Shown piece by piece: positions 1 through 8,403 of a stretch of 64,000 bases of DNA. The notes beneath the pieces were generated by a model that had not been told where the DNA came from, did not search any database, and saw nothing but the letters and a program-made list of their open reading frames with translations. This stretch comes from Microtetraspora glauca. GTDB lineage: Bacteria > Actinomycetota > Actinomycetes > Streptomycetales > Streptomycetaceae. The translations under genes were made by a program, and so were the position numbers. Within the stretch, counting starts at the first letter, position 1. Every line of letters begins with the position of its first letter. Location: assembly GCA_000721275.1 (NCBI GenBank), contig JOFO01000010.1, positions 1-64,000 of the forward strand, read 5' to 3'.

Positions 1-342
1 GGACGGGCGCGGCGGGGTGGCGGCCGGGCGCGGGGGTGTCTGCGCCGGGGGGCGGGCCGGGGCGGACGGGCGGGGCGAGGTCAGGTCCGTGGTGAGGGAC
101 GAGAGGGCGCTCGTGGGCCGGTCGGCGGGGGCCTTCGGGGGCGTCCGGCCGCCGGGCCCGGCCGCCTCCGGGCCGCTCGCCGAGGCCCGTCCCTCGGGCT
201 CGGCGGGAGCGGAGGCGGGGATCCGTCCCTCGGGTTCGGCGGGAGCGGTCGCGGGGGTGTCGTCCGGCGCGGGCGCGGGGGTCTCCGGCGGGGGGAGGGT
301 CCTGGTGGTGCGGGGCGCGCGGGGGTTCTGCTCGCTGCTCAT
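1..342 (-). CDS. Proline/alanine-rich protein, N-terminal part (truncated by window edge)
   Basis: An open frame runs leftwards from an ATG at 342 to the window edge (114 codons visible, no stop). An AGGAG sits about 12 nt upstream of the ATG. The visible sequence is almost entirely Pro, Ala, Gly, Ser, Thr and Arg with no predicted fold. It contains a short internal repeat, APAEPEGR, twice. Such disordered N-termini are common on Streptomyces membrane or surface proteins, but no domain is visible here, so no function can be given. The divergent neighbour starts at 449. Low complexity makes coding status less certain than for the other genes; the start codon, ribosome site and lack of stops are the support. 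Confidence 0.5.
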   Translation of the reverse strand, partial: MSSEQNPRAPRTTRTLPPPETPAPAPDDTPATAPAEPEGRIPASAPAEPEGRASASGPEAAGPGGRTPPKAPADRPTSALSSLTTDLTSPRPSAPARPPAQTPPRPAATPPRPS

Positions 343-448
343 CCCGCCCCCTGCTCCTGCCGACAATGCCCGTCACTCTACGGGCTGTTCCCCGCCGCGC
401 GGGAACTCAGGGGTACCCACCCCCCTGACGGTCTGGCAAGCTCGGGCC

Positions 449-1651
449 ATGACTCCTCGTGCCGCCGACCGCGCCCGGTACGACCGGGCCACCGCCGCCC
501 TCGACGCGCCGCTCGCGCTGGTCGATCTGGAGGCGTTCGACGCGAACGCGGACGATCTGGTCCGCCGGGCGGGCGGGAAGCCGGTCCGGGTGGCGAGCAA
601 GTCGGTGCGGTGCCGGGCGCTACTGGAGCGGGTGCTGGCGCGGGACGGTTTCGCCGGGGTGATGTCGTTCACGCTCGCCGAGTCGCTGTGGCTGGCGCGG
701 GCGGGGTTCGAGGACGTGCTGCTCGCCTATCCGTCGGCGGACCGGGCCGGTTACGCCGAGCTCGCCCGGGATCCGAAGCTCGCCGCCGCCGTGACGGTGA
801 TGGTCGACGACGTGGCGCAGCTCGATCTGGTGGACGCGGCCCGGGCCGGCGGCGCGGAGGAGATCCGGGTCTGCCTGGAGATGGACACGGCGCTGCGGCT
901 GCTCGGCGGCCGGGTGCGGATCGGGGCCCGGCGGTCGCCGCTGCGGAGCCCGGCGCAGCTGGCGGAGCTGGCCCGGTCGGTGGTGCGGCGGCCGGGGTTC
1001 CGGCTGGTCGGCCTGATGGCGTACGAGGGGCACGTGGCGGGGGTCGGGGACGCGGTGGCCGGCCGGCCGCTGCGGTCGCGGGCGGTCCGGGCGATGCAGG
1101 CGGTGGCGCGGCGGGAGCTGGCGGAGCGGCGGGCGGCGGTGGTCGGGGCCGTACGGGCGGTGGCGCCGGACCTGGAGTTCGTGAACGGCGGCGGCACCGG
1201 CAGCGTGCAGCACACGGCGGCGGAGGCGGCGGTCACCGAGGTGGCGGCGGGCTCGGGGCTGTACGTGCCACGGCTCTTCGACGACTACGCGTCCTTCACC
1301 GGCCGTCCGGCGGCGCTGTTCGCGCTGCCCGTGGTGCGGCGGCCCGGCGTCGGCTGCGTCACGGTGCTCGGCGGCGGCTATCCGGCGTCCGGTGCGGCCG
1401 GGCGGGACCGGCTGCCCGTCCCGTACCTGCCGGAGGGGCTGCGGTACGACCCGCGGGAGGGGCCGGGCGAGGTGCAGACGCCGCTGCTGGGCTCGCCGGC
1501 CGACGACCTGCGGATCGGCGACAAGGTGTGGTTCCGGCACGCGAAGGCCGGTGAGCTGTGCGAGCGGTTCGACGTGCTGCGCCTGGTGGAGGGGGACCGC
1601 GTGGTGGACACGGTCCCCACGTACCGGGGCGAGGGCCGGACCTTCCTGTGA
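449..1651 (+). CDS. Amino acid deaminase/aldolase, alanine-racemase-fold PLP enzyme
   Basis: A 400-residue protein of the D-threonine aldolase/D-serine dehydratase-like family (alanine racemase N-terminal barrel plus C-terminal beta domain). The PLP lysine is probably in VRVASKSVR near residue 50, following the strand ALVDLEAFDANAD. The C-terminal region contains GGGYPASG and GDKVWFRHAKAGELCERF, typical of the family's metal/substrate domain. Family members cleave or deaminate small hydroxy-amino acids; the exact substrate cannot be read from sequence. The open frame extends upstream to position 17, but that part is the antisense shadow of the proline-rich gene, so the ATG at 449 is chosen. 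It converges on the SDR gene with a 3-bp gap and no terminator between them. Confidence 0.85.
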   Translation: MTPRAADRARYDRATAALDAPLALVDLEAFDANADDLVRRAGGKPVRVASKSVRCRALLERVLARDGFAGVMSFTLAESLWLARAGFEDVLLAYPSADRAGYAELARDPKLAAAVTVMVDDVAQLDLVDAARAGGAEEIRVCLEMDTALRLLGGRVRIGARRSPLRSPAQLAELARSVVRRPGFRLVGLMAYEGHVAGVGDAVAGRPLRSRAVRAMQAVARRELAERRAAVVGAVRAVAPDLEFVNGGGTGSVQHTAAEAAVTEVAAGSGLYVPRLFDDYASFTGRPAALFALPVVRRPGVGCVTVLGGGYPASGAAGRDRLPVPYLPEGLRYDPREGPGEVQTPLLGSPADDLRIGDKVWFRHAKAGELCERFDVLRLVEGDRVVDTVPTYRGEGRTFL

Positions 1652-1654
1652 CCG

Positions 1655-2440
1655 CTACAGCGGGGTGACGTACGCGCCGGAGATGCCGCCGTCGACGAGG
1701 AAGTCGGAGGCGTTGACGAAGGAGGAGTCGTCGCTGGCGAGGAAGGCGACGGCCGCCGCGATCTCGTCGGCCTCGGCGAACCGGCCCACCGGGATGTGCA
1801 CGAGCCGGCGGGCGGCGCGCTCCGGGTCCTTGGCGAACAGCTCCTGGAGGAGCGGGGTGTTGACGGGTCCGGGGCAGAGCGCGTTGACCCGGATGCCCTC
1901 GCGGGCGAACTGGACGCCGAGTTCGCGGGACATGGCGAGGACGCCGCCCTTGGAGGCGGTGTACGAGATCTGGCTGGTGGCCGCGCCCATGATCGCGACG
2001 AAGGAGGCGGTGTTGATGATGGAGCCCTTGCCCTGGCGCCGCATGTACGGGAGGGCGGCCTTGCAGCAGAGGTAGACGGAGGTGAGGTTGACGTCCTGGA
2101 CGCGCTTCCACGCCTCCAGGCCGGTCTCCAGGATGGAGTCGTCGTCGGGCGGGGAGATGCCGGCGTTGTTGAAGGCGACGTCGACGGAGCCGTAGGTCTC
2201 GAAGGCGACCCGGAAGAGGTTCTCGACCTCCTCGGGGTCGGTGACGTCGACCTGGACGAAGGTGCCGCCGACGGCCTCGGCGGCGGCCTTCCCGGCCCGT
2301 TCGTCGATGTCGCCGCAGACGACGTTCGCCCCTTCGGAGGCGAGGCGGCGGGCGGTGGCGAGGCCGATGCCGCTGCCGGCGCCGGTGATGACAGCGGTGC
2401 GGCCGACGAGCCGGCGGCAGATGATCTCTTCGGTGGTCAT
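1655..2440 (-). CDS. Short-chain dehydrogenase/reductase (SDR)
   Basis: A 261-residue classical SDR. The NAD(P)-binding motif TGAGSGIG is near residue 20, NNAG near 90, the catalytic Ser/Tyr/Lys set includes SYTASKGG near 160, and the C-terminus is the usual FLVDGGIS. It is the last gene of a three-gene operon with glnA4 and an aldehyde dehydrogenase; its ATG lies 2 bp after the aldehyde dehydrogenase stop, with GGAAGG as ribosome site, so the two are almost certainly co-translated. In this context a dehydrogenase acting on gamma-glutamyl-ethanolamide, ahead of the aldehyde dehydrogenase, is plausible; that is inference. Automatic annotation would probably call it 3-oxoacyl-ACP reductase, which the neighbourhood does not support. 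Confidence 0.88.
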   Translation of the reverse strand: MTTEEIICRRLVGRTAVITGAGSGIGLATARRLASEGANVVCGDIDERAGKAAAEAVGGTFVQVDVTDPEEVENLFRVAFETYGSVDVAFNNAGISPPDDDSILETGLEAWKRVQDVNLTSVYLCCKAALPYMRRQGKGSIINTASFVAIMGAATSQISYTASKGGVLAMSRELGVQFAREGIRVNALCPGPVNTPLLQELFAKDPERAARRLVHIPVGRFAEADEIAAAVAFLASDDSSFVNASDFLVDGGISGAYVTPL

Positions 2441-2442
2441 GG

Positions 2443-3807
2443 TCAGCCTTCCGTGCTGATGAAGACGTTCTTGGTCTCGGTGAAGGCGGTCAGGGCGTCC
2501 GGGCCGAGTTCGCGGCCGAGCCCGGACTGGCGGAAGCCGCCGAACGGGGTCCAGTAGCGGACGCTGGAGTGGGAGTTGACGGAGAGGTTGCCGGCCCGGA
2601 CGGCGCGGGAGGCGCGCAGGGCGCGGCCGACGTCACGGGTCCAGATCGAGCCGGACAGGCCGTACGGGGTGGCGTTGGCGAGCCGGATCGCGTCGGCCTC
2701 GTCCTCGAAGGGGAGGACGACGGCGACGGGGCCGAAGATCTCCTCGACGGCGCAGGGGGCGTCCTCGGGGACGCCGGTGAGGACGGTCGGCGGGAACCAG
2801 AAGCCGGGGCCCTCGGGCGCCTTGCCGCGGATGGCCTCGGCGTCCTCGGGGACGTAGCCGCGGACGCGGTCGAGCTGGGCGCGGGAGATGAGCGGGCCCA
2901 TCTGGGTGCGCTCGTCGAGCGGGTCGCCGACGACGGTCTCCTCGATCGCCGGGGCGAGGAGTTCCAGGAAGCGGTCGTACGCGCTGCGCTGCACGAGGAT
3001 CCGGGTGCGGGCGCAGCAGTCCTGGCCGCTGTTGTCGAGGAAGGCCAGGGGGGCCGCGGCGGCGGCGGCCTCGATGTCGGCGTCGGCGAAGACGATGTTG
3101 GGGCTCTTGCCGCCGAGTTCGAGGGTGAGCCGTTTCACCTGGTCGGCGGCCTTGGCCATGATCGTCTTGCCGGTGCGGGTGGAGCCGGTGAAGACGATCT
3201 TGGCGACGCCGGGGTGGGTGACGAGGGCGTCGCCGGCGACGGGTCCCTCGCCGGGGAGGACCTGGAAGAGGTGCTCGGGGAGGCCGGCCTCCAGGGCGAG
3301 TTCGGCGAGGCGGAGCGCGGTGAGCGGGGTGGTCTCGGCGGGTTTGAGGATCACGGCGTTGCCGGCGGCGAGGGCGGGGGCGGTGGCCCAGGCGGCGATG
3401 GGCATGGGGAAGTTCCAGGGCGCGATGACGCCGATCACGCCGAGGGGTTCGAGGAGGGTGACGTCGAGGCCGCCGGCGACCGGGATCTGGCGCCCGTTCA
3501 GGCGCTCGGCGCCGCCGGCCGCGTAGTCGAGGAGGTCGCGGACGTTCCCGGCCTCCCAGCGGGCGTTGCCGATCGTGTGGCCGGCCTCGCGGACCTCCAG
3601 GAGGGCCAGTTCCTCGGTGTGGGCGTCGACGGCGGAGGCGAACCGGCGGAGCAGCCGGGCCCGGTCGGCGGGGGCGGCGGCGGCCCAGGCGCGCTGGGCG
3701 GCGGCGGCGCGGGTGACGGCGGCGTCGACGTCGGCGCGGCTCGCGGCGGGGACGGTGGCGACGTGTTCCTCCGTCGCCGGGTTCAGTACCTGGAGTGCGG
3801 TGGGCAA
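2443..3807 (-). CDS. NAD(P)-dependent aldehyde dehydrogenase
   Basis: A 454-residue member of the aldehyde dehydrogenase superfamily. PWNFP near residue 130, the FTGST cofactor motif near 210, the general-base Glu in LELGGKSP and the nucleophilic Cys in NSGQDCCART near 265 are all present. The start is a TTG at 3807 with AGAGGA about 9 nt upstream; no better start exists before the N-terminal family region. It lies 14 bp downstream of glnA4 and 2 bp upstream of the SDR. By analogy with the Puu (putrescine) and GlnA4 routes it probably oxidises a gamma-glutamyl-aminoaldehyde to the acid. The specificity is inferred from operon context only. Confidence 0.9.
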   Translation of the reverse strand: MPTALQVLNPATEEHVATVPAASRADVDAAVTRAAAAQRAWAAAAPADRARLLRRFASAVDAHTEELALLEVREAGHTIGNARWEAGNVRDLLDYAAGGAERLNGRQIPVAGGLDVTLLEPLGVIGVIAPWNFPMPIAAWATAPALAAGNAVILKPAETTPLTALRLAELALEAGLPEHLFQVLPGEGPVAGDALVTHPGVAKIVFTGSTRTGKTIMAKAADQVKRLTLELGGKSPNIVFADADIEAAAAAAPLAFLDNSGQDCCARTRILVQRSAYDRFLELLAPAIEETVVGDPLDERTQMGPLISRAQLDRVRGYVPEDAEAIRGKAPEGPGFWFPPTVLTGVPEDAPCAVEEIFGPVAVVLPFEDEADAIRLANATPYGLSGSIWTRDVGRALRASRAVRAGNLSVNSHSSVRYWTPFGGFRQSGLGRELGPDALTAFTETKNVFISTEG

Positions 3808-3821
3808 GGGGCTCGGTCCTC

Positions 3822-5186
3822 TCAGTGGCGTTCGAAGGAGCGGCGCAGTTCCCAGTCCGTGACGGCCGCCTCGAAGGCGGCGAGTTCGACCCGGGCCATG
3901 TTGAGGTAGTGGGCGACGACCTCGGCGCCGAAGGCCTCCTTGGCGATCTCGCTGGTCTCCCAGAGTTCGGCGGCCTCGCGCAGGGTGGTGGGGACGTGGG
4001 CGTGGTCGGCGGTGTAGGCGTTCCCGGTGCAGGGCGGCGGGAGTTCGAGGCCCCGCTCGATGCCGTGGAGGCCGGCGGCGACCATCGCGGCGACGGCGAG
4101 GTAGGGGTTGACGTCGCCGCCGGGGACCCGGTTCTCGAAGCGCGTGGAGGGGCCGTGGCCGACGATCCGGTAGGCGCAGGTGCGGTTGTCGTGGCCCCAG
4201 GCGACGGCGGTCGGGGCGAAGGAGCCGGGCTGGAAGCGCTTGTAGGAGTTGATGTTGGGGGCGAGGAGCAGGGAGAGGTCACGGAGGGCGGCGAGCTGTC
4301 CGGCGAGGAAGTGCCGCATGACCGGGGACATGCCGTGCGGGTCGTCGCCGGCCATGACGTTGGTGCCGGAGGCGTCCTGGAGGGAGAGGTGGATGTGGCA
4401 GGAGTTGCCCTCGCGCTCGTTGTACTTGGCCATGAAGGTGAGCGCGACGCCCTCCTGGGAGGCGATCTCCTTGGCGCCTGTCTTGTAGACGGCGTGCTGG
4501 TCGCAGGTGACGAGGGCCTCGTCGTAGCGGAAGGCGATCTCGTGCTGGCCGGGGTTGCACTCGCCCTTGGCGGACTCGACGGTGAGGCCGGCGGCGGTCA
4601 TCTCGTTGCGGATGCGGCGCAGCAGGGGTTCGACGCGGCCGGTGCCGAGGACGGAGTAGTCGACGTTGTACTGGTTGGCCGGCGTCAGGCCGCGGTAGCC
4701 GGCGTCCCACGCCTGCTCGTAGGTGTCCCGGAAGACGATGAACTCCAGCTCGGTCCCGACGTGGGCGGTGAGGCCGAGGGCGGCGAGCCGGTCGAGCTGC
4801 CGGCGGAGGATCTGGCGGGGCGCGGCGGCGACGGGTGAGCCGTCGGCCCAGGTCAGGTCGGCGGTGACCAGGGCGGTGGCCTCGTTCCAGGGGACGCGGC
4901 GGAGGGTGGCGAGGTCGGGGCGCATGGCGAAGTCGCCGTAGCCGCGCTCCCAGGAGGACATCGCGTAGCCGTCGACGGTGTTCATCTCGGTGTCGACGGC
5001 GAGGAGGTAGTTGCAGCCCTCGGTGCCGTGGTCGAGGACGTCGCCGAGGAAGAAGGGGGCGGCGAACCGCTTGCCCTGGAGCCGGCCCTGCATGTCCGGG
5101 AAGGCCAGGACGACGGTGTCGATCTCGCCGGTCGCCACGAGGGAGCGCAGTTCCTCGACGGTGAGCGGGGGTGTGCGGTCTGCCAC
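3822..5186 (-). CDS. glnA4: GlnA4-type gamma-glutamyl-amine ligase (glutamine synthetase fold)
   Basis: A 454-residue glutamine-synthetase-like enzyme. The N-terminal beta-grasp region, the GTELEFIVF metal motif near residue 145, GNSCHIHLSL near 260 and the ATP-side signature NSYKRFQPGSFAPTA near 310 are visible. It resembles GlnA4 (SCO1613), reported in S. coelicolor to join glutamate to ethanolamine instead of ammonia. Linkage to a peptidase C26 hydrolase, an aldehyde dehydrogenase and an SDR supports a gamma-glutamylated amine catabolic route, not ammonium assimilation. The GTG at 5186 is preferred because AGGAGA lies 8 nt upstream; an in-frame ATG at 5222 has no ribosome site. Probable control is by the divergent FadR-type regulator through a site at 5223-5244. 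Confidence 0.9.
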   Translation of the reverse strand: MADRTPPLTVEELRSLVATGEIDTVVLAFPDMQGRLQGKRFAAPFFLGDVLDHGTEGCNYLLAVDTEMNTVDGYAMSSWERGYGDFAMRPDLATLRRVPWNEATALVTADLTWADGSPVAAAPRQILRRQLDRLAALGLTAHVGTELEFIVFRDTYEQAWDAGYRGLTPANQYNVDYSVLGTGRVEPLLRRIRNEMTAAGLTVESAKGECNPGQHEIAFRYDEALVTCDQHAVYKTGAKEIASQEGVALTFMAKYNEREGNSCHIHLSLQDASGTNVMAGDDPHGMSPVMRHFLAGQLAALRDLSLLLAPNINSYKRFQPGSFAPTAVAWGHDNRTCAYRIVGHGPSTRFENRVPGGDVNPYLAVAAMVAAGLHGIERGLELPPPCTGNAYTADHAHVPTTLREAAELWETSEIAKEAFGAEVVAHYLNMARVELAAFEAAVTDWELRRSFERH

Positions 5187-5222
5187 GGGACGACTCTCCT
5201 CGTTCGGCCTGCCGGGAGTCAT

Positions 5223-5244
5223 AAGGTATGGGGCGAGACCATTG
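5223..5244. promoter_or_regulatory. Putative operator 1 of the FadR-type regulator
   Basis: The 91-bp divergent gap between glnA4 and the regulator gene contains AAGGTATG-N8-CCATTG. A second copy at 6016-6037 matches it at 17 of 22 positions. Both contain ATG-N9-CAT, a short inverted repeat. Position between divergent promoters suits an autoregulatory operator; binding is inferred. Confidence 0.5.
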
Positions 5245-5277
5245 CTTGGGAAGTGTCAGGGGAAGGGGCGGCGCGAA

Positions 5278-6015
5278 GTGGTCCGTACGAGTGAACCGAC
5301 CGGTTCCGTCGACCGGTTGACGCCGGTGCTGCGCCCGGTCCGGGCCGGCAACGGCTTCGAGGAGGCCCTGGAGCAGCTGCTCCAGGTGGTGCGGCTGGGC
5401 CTGGTCCCGGACGGCGGGCGGCTGCCCGCCGAGCGGGAGCTGGCGGAGCGGCTGGGGATCAGCCGGGTCACGCTCCGCGAGGTGCTGAAGGTGCTCCAGG
5501 AGCAGGGGCTGGTGGAGAGCCGGCGCGGCCGGTACGGCGGAACGTTCGTGCGCCCGCGCCCGCGGGACCCGGACGGGGCGGAGCTGCGCCGCCGGATCGC
5601 CGCGGTCGACATGGAGGACGCGCTGCGCTTCCGGGAGGTCCTGGAGGAGGGCGCGGCCGGGCTGTGCGCGGCGCACGGCCTGGACGCGGCGGGCGCGGAC
5701 CGGCTGCGGGCGGCGCTCGCGGCCACCCGTGACGCGCCGCTGGCCGGCTACCGCCGCCGGGACACCCTGCTGCACCTCACGCTGGCCGAGCTGTCCGGCT
5801 CCCCCAGTCTGGCGGCGCAGTACGCGGCGGTCCGGGCGACCGTCAACGACCTGCTGGACTGCATCCCGCTCCTGGTCCGCAACCTGGAGCATTCGCAGCA
5901 CCAGCACACGGCGCTGGTGGAGGCGGTCCTGGACGGGGACGCGGAGGCGGCGCGCGCGGTGGCGCGGGAGCACTGCGCGGGGACCGCCGCGCTGCTGCGC
6001 GGCTTTCTGGCGTGA
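5278..6015 (+). CDS. GntR-family (FadR subfamily) transcriptional regulator
   Basis: A 245-residue regulator with an N-terminal winged helix-turn-helix (residues about 20-85, including PAERELAERLGISRVTLRE) and an all-helical FCD ligand domain behind it. FadR-type members usually respond to a carboxylate metabolite. The start is the GTG at 5278, where AAGGGG precedes and the HTH begins shortly after; upstream codons in frame are antisense to glnA4. It is divergent from glnA4 and followed after 97 bp by the gamma-glutamyl hydrolase. The repeated site before glnA4 and before the hydrolase suggests it controls both transcripts and possibly itself. The effector is unknown; gamma-glutamyl-ethanolamide, ethanolamine or an acid product are candidates. 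Confidence 0.87.
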   Translation: MVRTSEPTGSVDRLTPVLRPVRAGNGFEEALEQLLQVVRLGLVPDGGRLPAERELAERLGISRVTLREVLKVLQEQGLVESRRGRYGGTFVRPRPRDPDGAELRRRIAAVDMEDALRFREVLEEGAAGLCAAHGLDAAGADRLRAALAATRDAPLAGYRRRDTLLHLTLAELSGSPSLAAQYAAVRATVNDLLDCIPLLVRNLEHSQHQHTALVEAVLDGDAEAARAVAREHCAGTAALLRGFLA

Positions 6016-6037
6016 AAGGTATGTCGCCGGTCCATTG
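6016..6037. promoter_or_regulatory. Putative operator 2 of the FadR-type regulator
   Basis: Directly after the regulator stop codon, AAGGTATG-N8-CCATTG recurs with ATG-N9-CAT symmetry, as at 5223-5244. It lies 76-97 bp before the hydrolase start, a normal promoter position. Confidence 0.5.
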
Positions 6038-6112
6038 AGCCGCGGAGGGCGCCCGGAGCGTTCTAGAGTCGGCGCCAGGTGTCCCCCCCCGCGACCTCCT
6101 GGAGGCAGTCCC

Positions 6113-6802
6113 GTGGCCCAGCCGCTGATCGGTGTGACGACGTATCTGGACCGGGCGCGCTGGCGGGCCTGGGACATGCCGGCGGCGCTGCTGCCCGCGC
6201 AGTACCCCCGGTACGTGCGGGACGGCGGCGGCCTGGTGGTGATGCTGCCGCCGGACGCCCCGGCCGCCGCGGCGGCGGTGCTGGCGCGGCTCGACGGTCT
6301 GGTGGTGGCGGGCGGCGCCGACGTGGAGCCCGCGCGGTACGGGGCCGAGCCCGATCCGCGGACCGGCCCGCCGGCGCGGGAGCGGGACGCGTGGGAGCTG
6401 GCGCTGATCGACGCGGCGCTCGCCGCGGGCACCCCGCTGCTCGGGGTCTGCCGGGGGATGCAGCTGCTCAACGTGGCGCTGGGCGGGACGCTGACGCAGC
6501 ACCTGGACGGGCACGTGGAGGCCGAGGGGGTGATGGGCCTGCATCCGGTGAAGCCGGTGCCGGGCACGCTGTACGCCTCGCTCGTCCCCGAGCAGGCCGA
6601 GGTGCCGACCTACCACCACCAGGCCGTGGACCGGCTGGGCGCGGGTCTGGTGCCGTCCGCGTACGCGGAGGACGGCACGGTCGAGGCGGTGGAGCTGGCG
6701 GGGGCGGGCTGGGCCCTCGGGGTGCAGTGGCACCCGGAGATGGGCGAGGACCCGAGGGTCGTCCGCGGGCTGGTCCGGGCGGCGGCGGCCGTACGGGGCT
6801 GA
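6113..6802 (+). CDS. Peptidase C26 gamma-glutamyl hydrolase (PuuD-like class I glutamine amidotransferase fold)
   Basis: A 229-residue cytoplasmic class I amidotransferase-fold hydrolase. The nucleophile is the Cys of GVCRGMQLLN near residue 112 and the catalytic His is in GVQWHPEMG near 205. Relatives such as PuuD cleave gamma-glutamyl-GABA; here the likely job is releasing glutamate from the oxidised gamma-glutamyl product of the divergent glnA4 operon, for example gamma-glutamylglycine. The GTG at 6113 is preceded by GGAGG with 7-nt spacing; upstream in-frame sequence overlaps the regulator gene and is not coding. A strong hairpin follows at 6839-6874. Confidence 0.88.
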   Translation: MAQPLIGVTTYLDRARWRAWDMPAALLPAQYPRYVRDGGGLVVMLPPDAPAAAAAVLARLDGLVVAGGADVEPARYGAEPDPRTGPPARERDAWELALIDAALAAGTPLLGVCRGMQLLNVALGGTLTQHLDGHVEAEGVMGLHPVKPVPGTLYASLVPEQAEVPTYHHQAVDRLGAGLVPSAYAEDGTVEAVELAGAGWALGVQWHPEMGEDPRVVRGLVRAAAAVRG

Positions 6803-6838
6803 GGCGGTCCCGGAGAACGCGGACGTACGGCGGGGGTG

Positions 6839-6874
6839 GCGGGGCGGCCGGGGTGGGCGGTCCGGCCGCCCCGC
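6839..6874. terminator. Bidirectional terminator hairpin
   Basis: A 13-bp perfect stem (GCGGGGCGGCCGG and its complement) with a 10-nt loop lies between two converging genes, 36 bp after the hydrolase stop and 16 bp beyond the permease stop. Confidence 0.7.
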
Positions 6875-6890
6875 GGTACGGGGGCCGCGG

Positions 6891-8336
6891 TCAGGCGGCG
6901 GGGAGGGTGGCCGCGACCGGGCGCCGGCCGAGGACCAGGTAGAGGACGGTGGCGACGGCCATGCCGGCGGGCAGCGAGAGGTCCATGCCGACGGCGGCGG
7001 CGACCGGTCCCGTGTAGACGCTGTCGACGCACAGGGCGCCGGCCGCGACGCCGCCGAACAGGGCGGTCGCCCCGGCCGGGTTGACGCCGGCGGTGTACCA
7101 GAAGGGGCTGCCGGGGGTCTCGTCGGCGAGCCCGGCCACGTCGTAGCGGTTGCGCCGGAGCAGGATGTCCGTCGCGTACACGCACATCAGCGGGCCGGTG
7201 AGGACGGTGATCGCCTGGAGGGCGTTGCTGACGGTGTCCAGGAAGTCGGAGACCAGCAGTCCGTACAGGGTGAGCGCGACCGCGACCGCGCCGTCGAGGA
7301 GGACCGAGACGGTCCGGCGGACCGGCAGGCCGACGGCCTGGAGGGCGAGACCCGCGCTGTACGCGGTGAGGGCGTTGATCGCGACGGTGCCGAGGACCAG
7401 GGCCAGCAGGAAGACCGGCACGAACCAGCCCGGCAGGATGCCCTGGAGCGCCGTCTGGGGGTCCGTCATGTCGACGGCGGTGGCGGCGAAGGCGCCCAGC
7501 GCGCTGACCACGACGCTCGGCACGAACGCGCCGAGCGCGGTCCACAGCGCGATGGCGCGCGGGGAGCTGTCCCGGGGCAGGTAGCGGGAGAAGTCGGCGC
7601 TCGTGGTGTACGAGAGCGGGCCCGAGGCGATCATCGTGGTGCCCGCGAGCAGCACGGCCCACAGGGCGGCGCCGGAGAGCCGTTCGGCGGGGGCGTACGC
7701 GAAGTCGGCGTGCCGGAACACGGCGAGGGCGACGACGGCGAACGCCCCGCTCAGCGCCAGCGTGACCGGCAGGTAGAGCCGGACGATCAGCGCGTGTCCG
7801 TAGACGCTGATGGCCAGGGTGACGGCGGCGACGACCACGACGACCGCCACCTTCACCGGGGTGTTCACCGGCAGGCCGGTCTTCCCGACGAGGGCGAAGG
7901 CGGCGGTCGCGGCGGCGGCGAGGTTGAGCGCGAAGTAGCAGACGGAGACCAGCCAGCCGCCGACCGCGTTGTTCACGCGGTTGCCGCGGACGCCGTAGAG
8001 GGTGCGGGTGACGACCTCGCTGGGCGCGCCGGCGGCCGGGCCTGAGGTGGCGAGCACGCCGGTGAGGACCCAGAAGAGGTTGCCGGCGACGATCACGCCG
8101 ATCGCCTGCGGCAGGGTGAGGCCCATCAGGACGAGGGTGCCGCCGATGACCAGACTCAGGTAGTTGACGTTGGCCGCGGCCCAGACGGAGAACAGCTCGC
8201 GGGGGTGTCCGTGGCGTTCGGCGTCCGGGATGTGGTCGATGCCGTGGGCCTCGACGCGGCCGGGCCGGCCGCCCGCCGGCAGGGGGTCCGACGCGCGCTC
8301 TGTCCCGGGGCGCGGGTCGGGGATCGTGGAAGCCAT
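6891..8336 (-). CDS. NCS1-family purine/cytosine-type permease
   Basis: A 481-residue integral membrane protein with about 12 hydrophobic segments after a hydrophilic N-terminus of some 45 residues. HGIDHIPDAERHG leads into the first membrane helix, as in nucleobase:cation symporter-1 proteins, and TSADFSRYLP in the middle is the typical NCS1 signature. Such transporters import nucleobases, hydantoins or related ureides with a proton or sodium ion. The ATG at 8336 has GGAGGG 6 nt upstream. It is divergent from a TetR gene that is followed by an amidohydrolase, so the imported compound may be hydrolysed by that enzyme. Regulation probably goes through the palindrome at 8373-8392. Confidence 0.87.
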   Translation of the reverse strand: MASTIPDPRPGTERASDPLPAGGRPGRVEAHGIDHIPDAERHGHPRELFSVWAAANVNYLSLVIGGTLVLMGLTLPQAIGVIVAGNLFWVLTGVLATSGPAAGAPSEVVTRTLYGVRGNRVNNAVGGWLVSVCYFALNLAAAATAAFALVGKTGLPVNTPVKVAVVVVVAAVTLAISVYGHALIVRLYLPVTLALSGAFAVVALAVFRHADFAYAPAERLSGAALWAVLLAGTTMIASGPLSYTTSADFSRYLPRDSSPRAIALWTALGAFVPSVVVSALGAFAATAVDMTDPQTALQGILPGWFVPVFLLALVLGTVAINALTAYSAGLALQAVGLPVRRTVSVLLDGAVAVALTLYGLLVSDFLDTVSNALQAITVLTGPLMCVYATDILLRRNRYDVAGLADETPGSPFWYTAGVNPAGATALFGGVAAGALCVDSVYTGPVAAAVGMDLSLPAGMAVATVLYLVLGRRPVAATLPAA

Positions 8337-8372
8337 GCGGCCCTCCGGTGCGTGATTGCCCACCTGGTTGCT

Positions 8373-8392
8373 TATTGGTCGCACACTCAATA
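8373..8392. promoter_or_regulatory. Putative TetR operator
   Basis: The 67-bp gap between the permease and tetR start codons contains TATTG-N10-CAATA, a perfect 5-bp inverted repeat in unusually A+T-rich sequence. Its location over both divergent promoters fits a TetR autoregulatory operator. Confidence 0.5.
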
Positions 8393-8403
8393 GCATCCCC
8401 GGT

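Noticed and set aside
5187..5222. ATG start of glnA4 at 5222
   Set aside because: No ribosome site before it, and it would run up against the putative operator; GTG at 5186 has a good AGGAGA.
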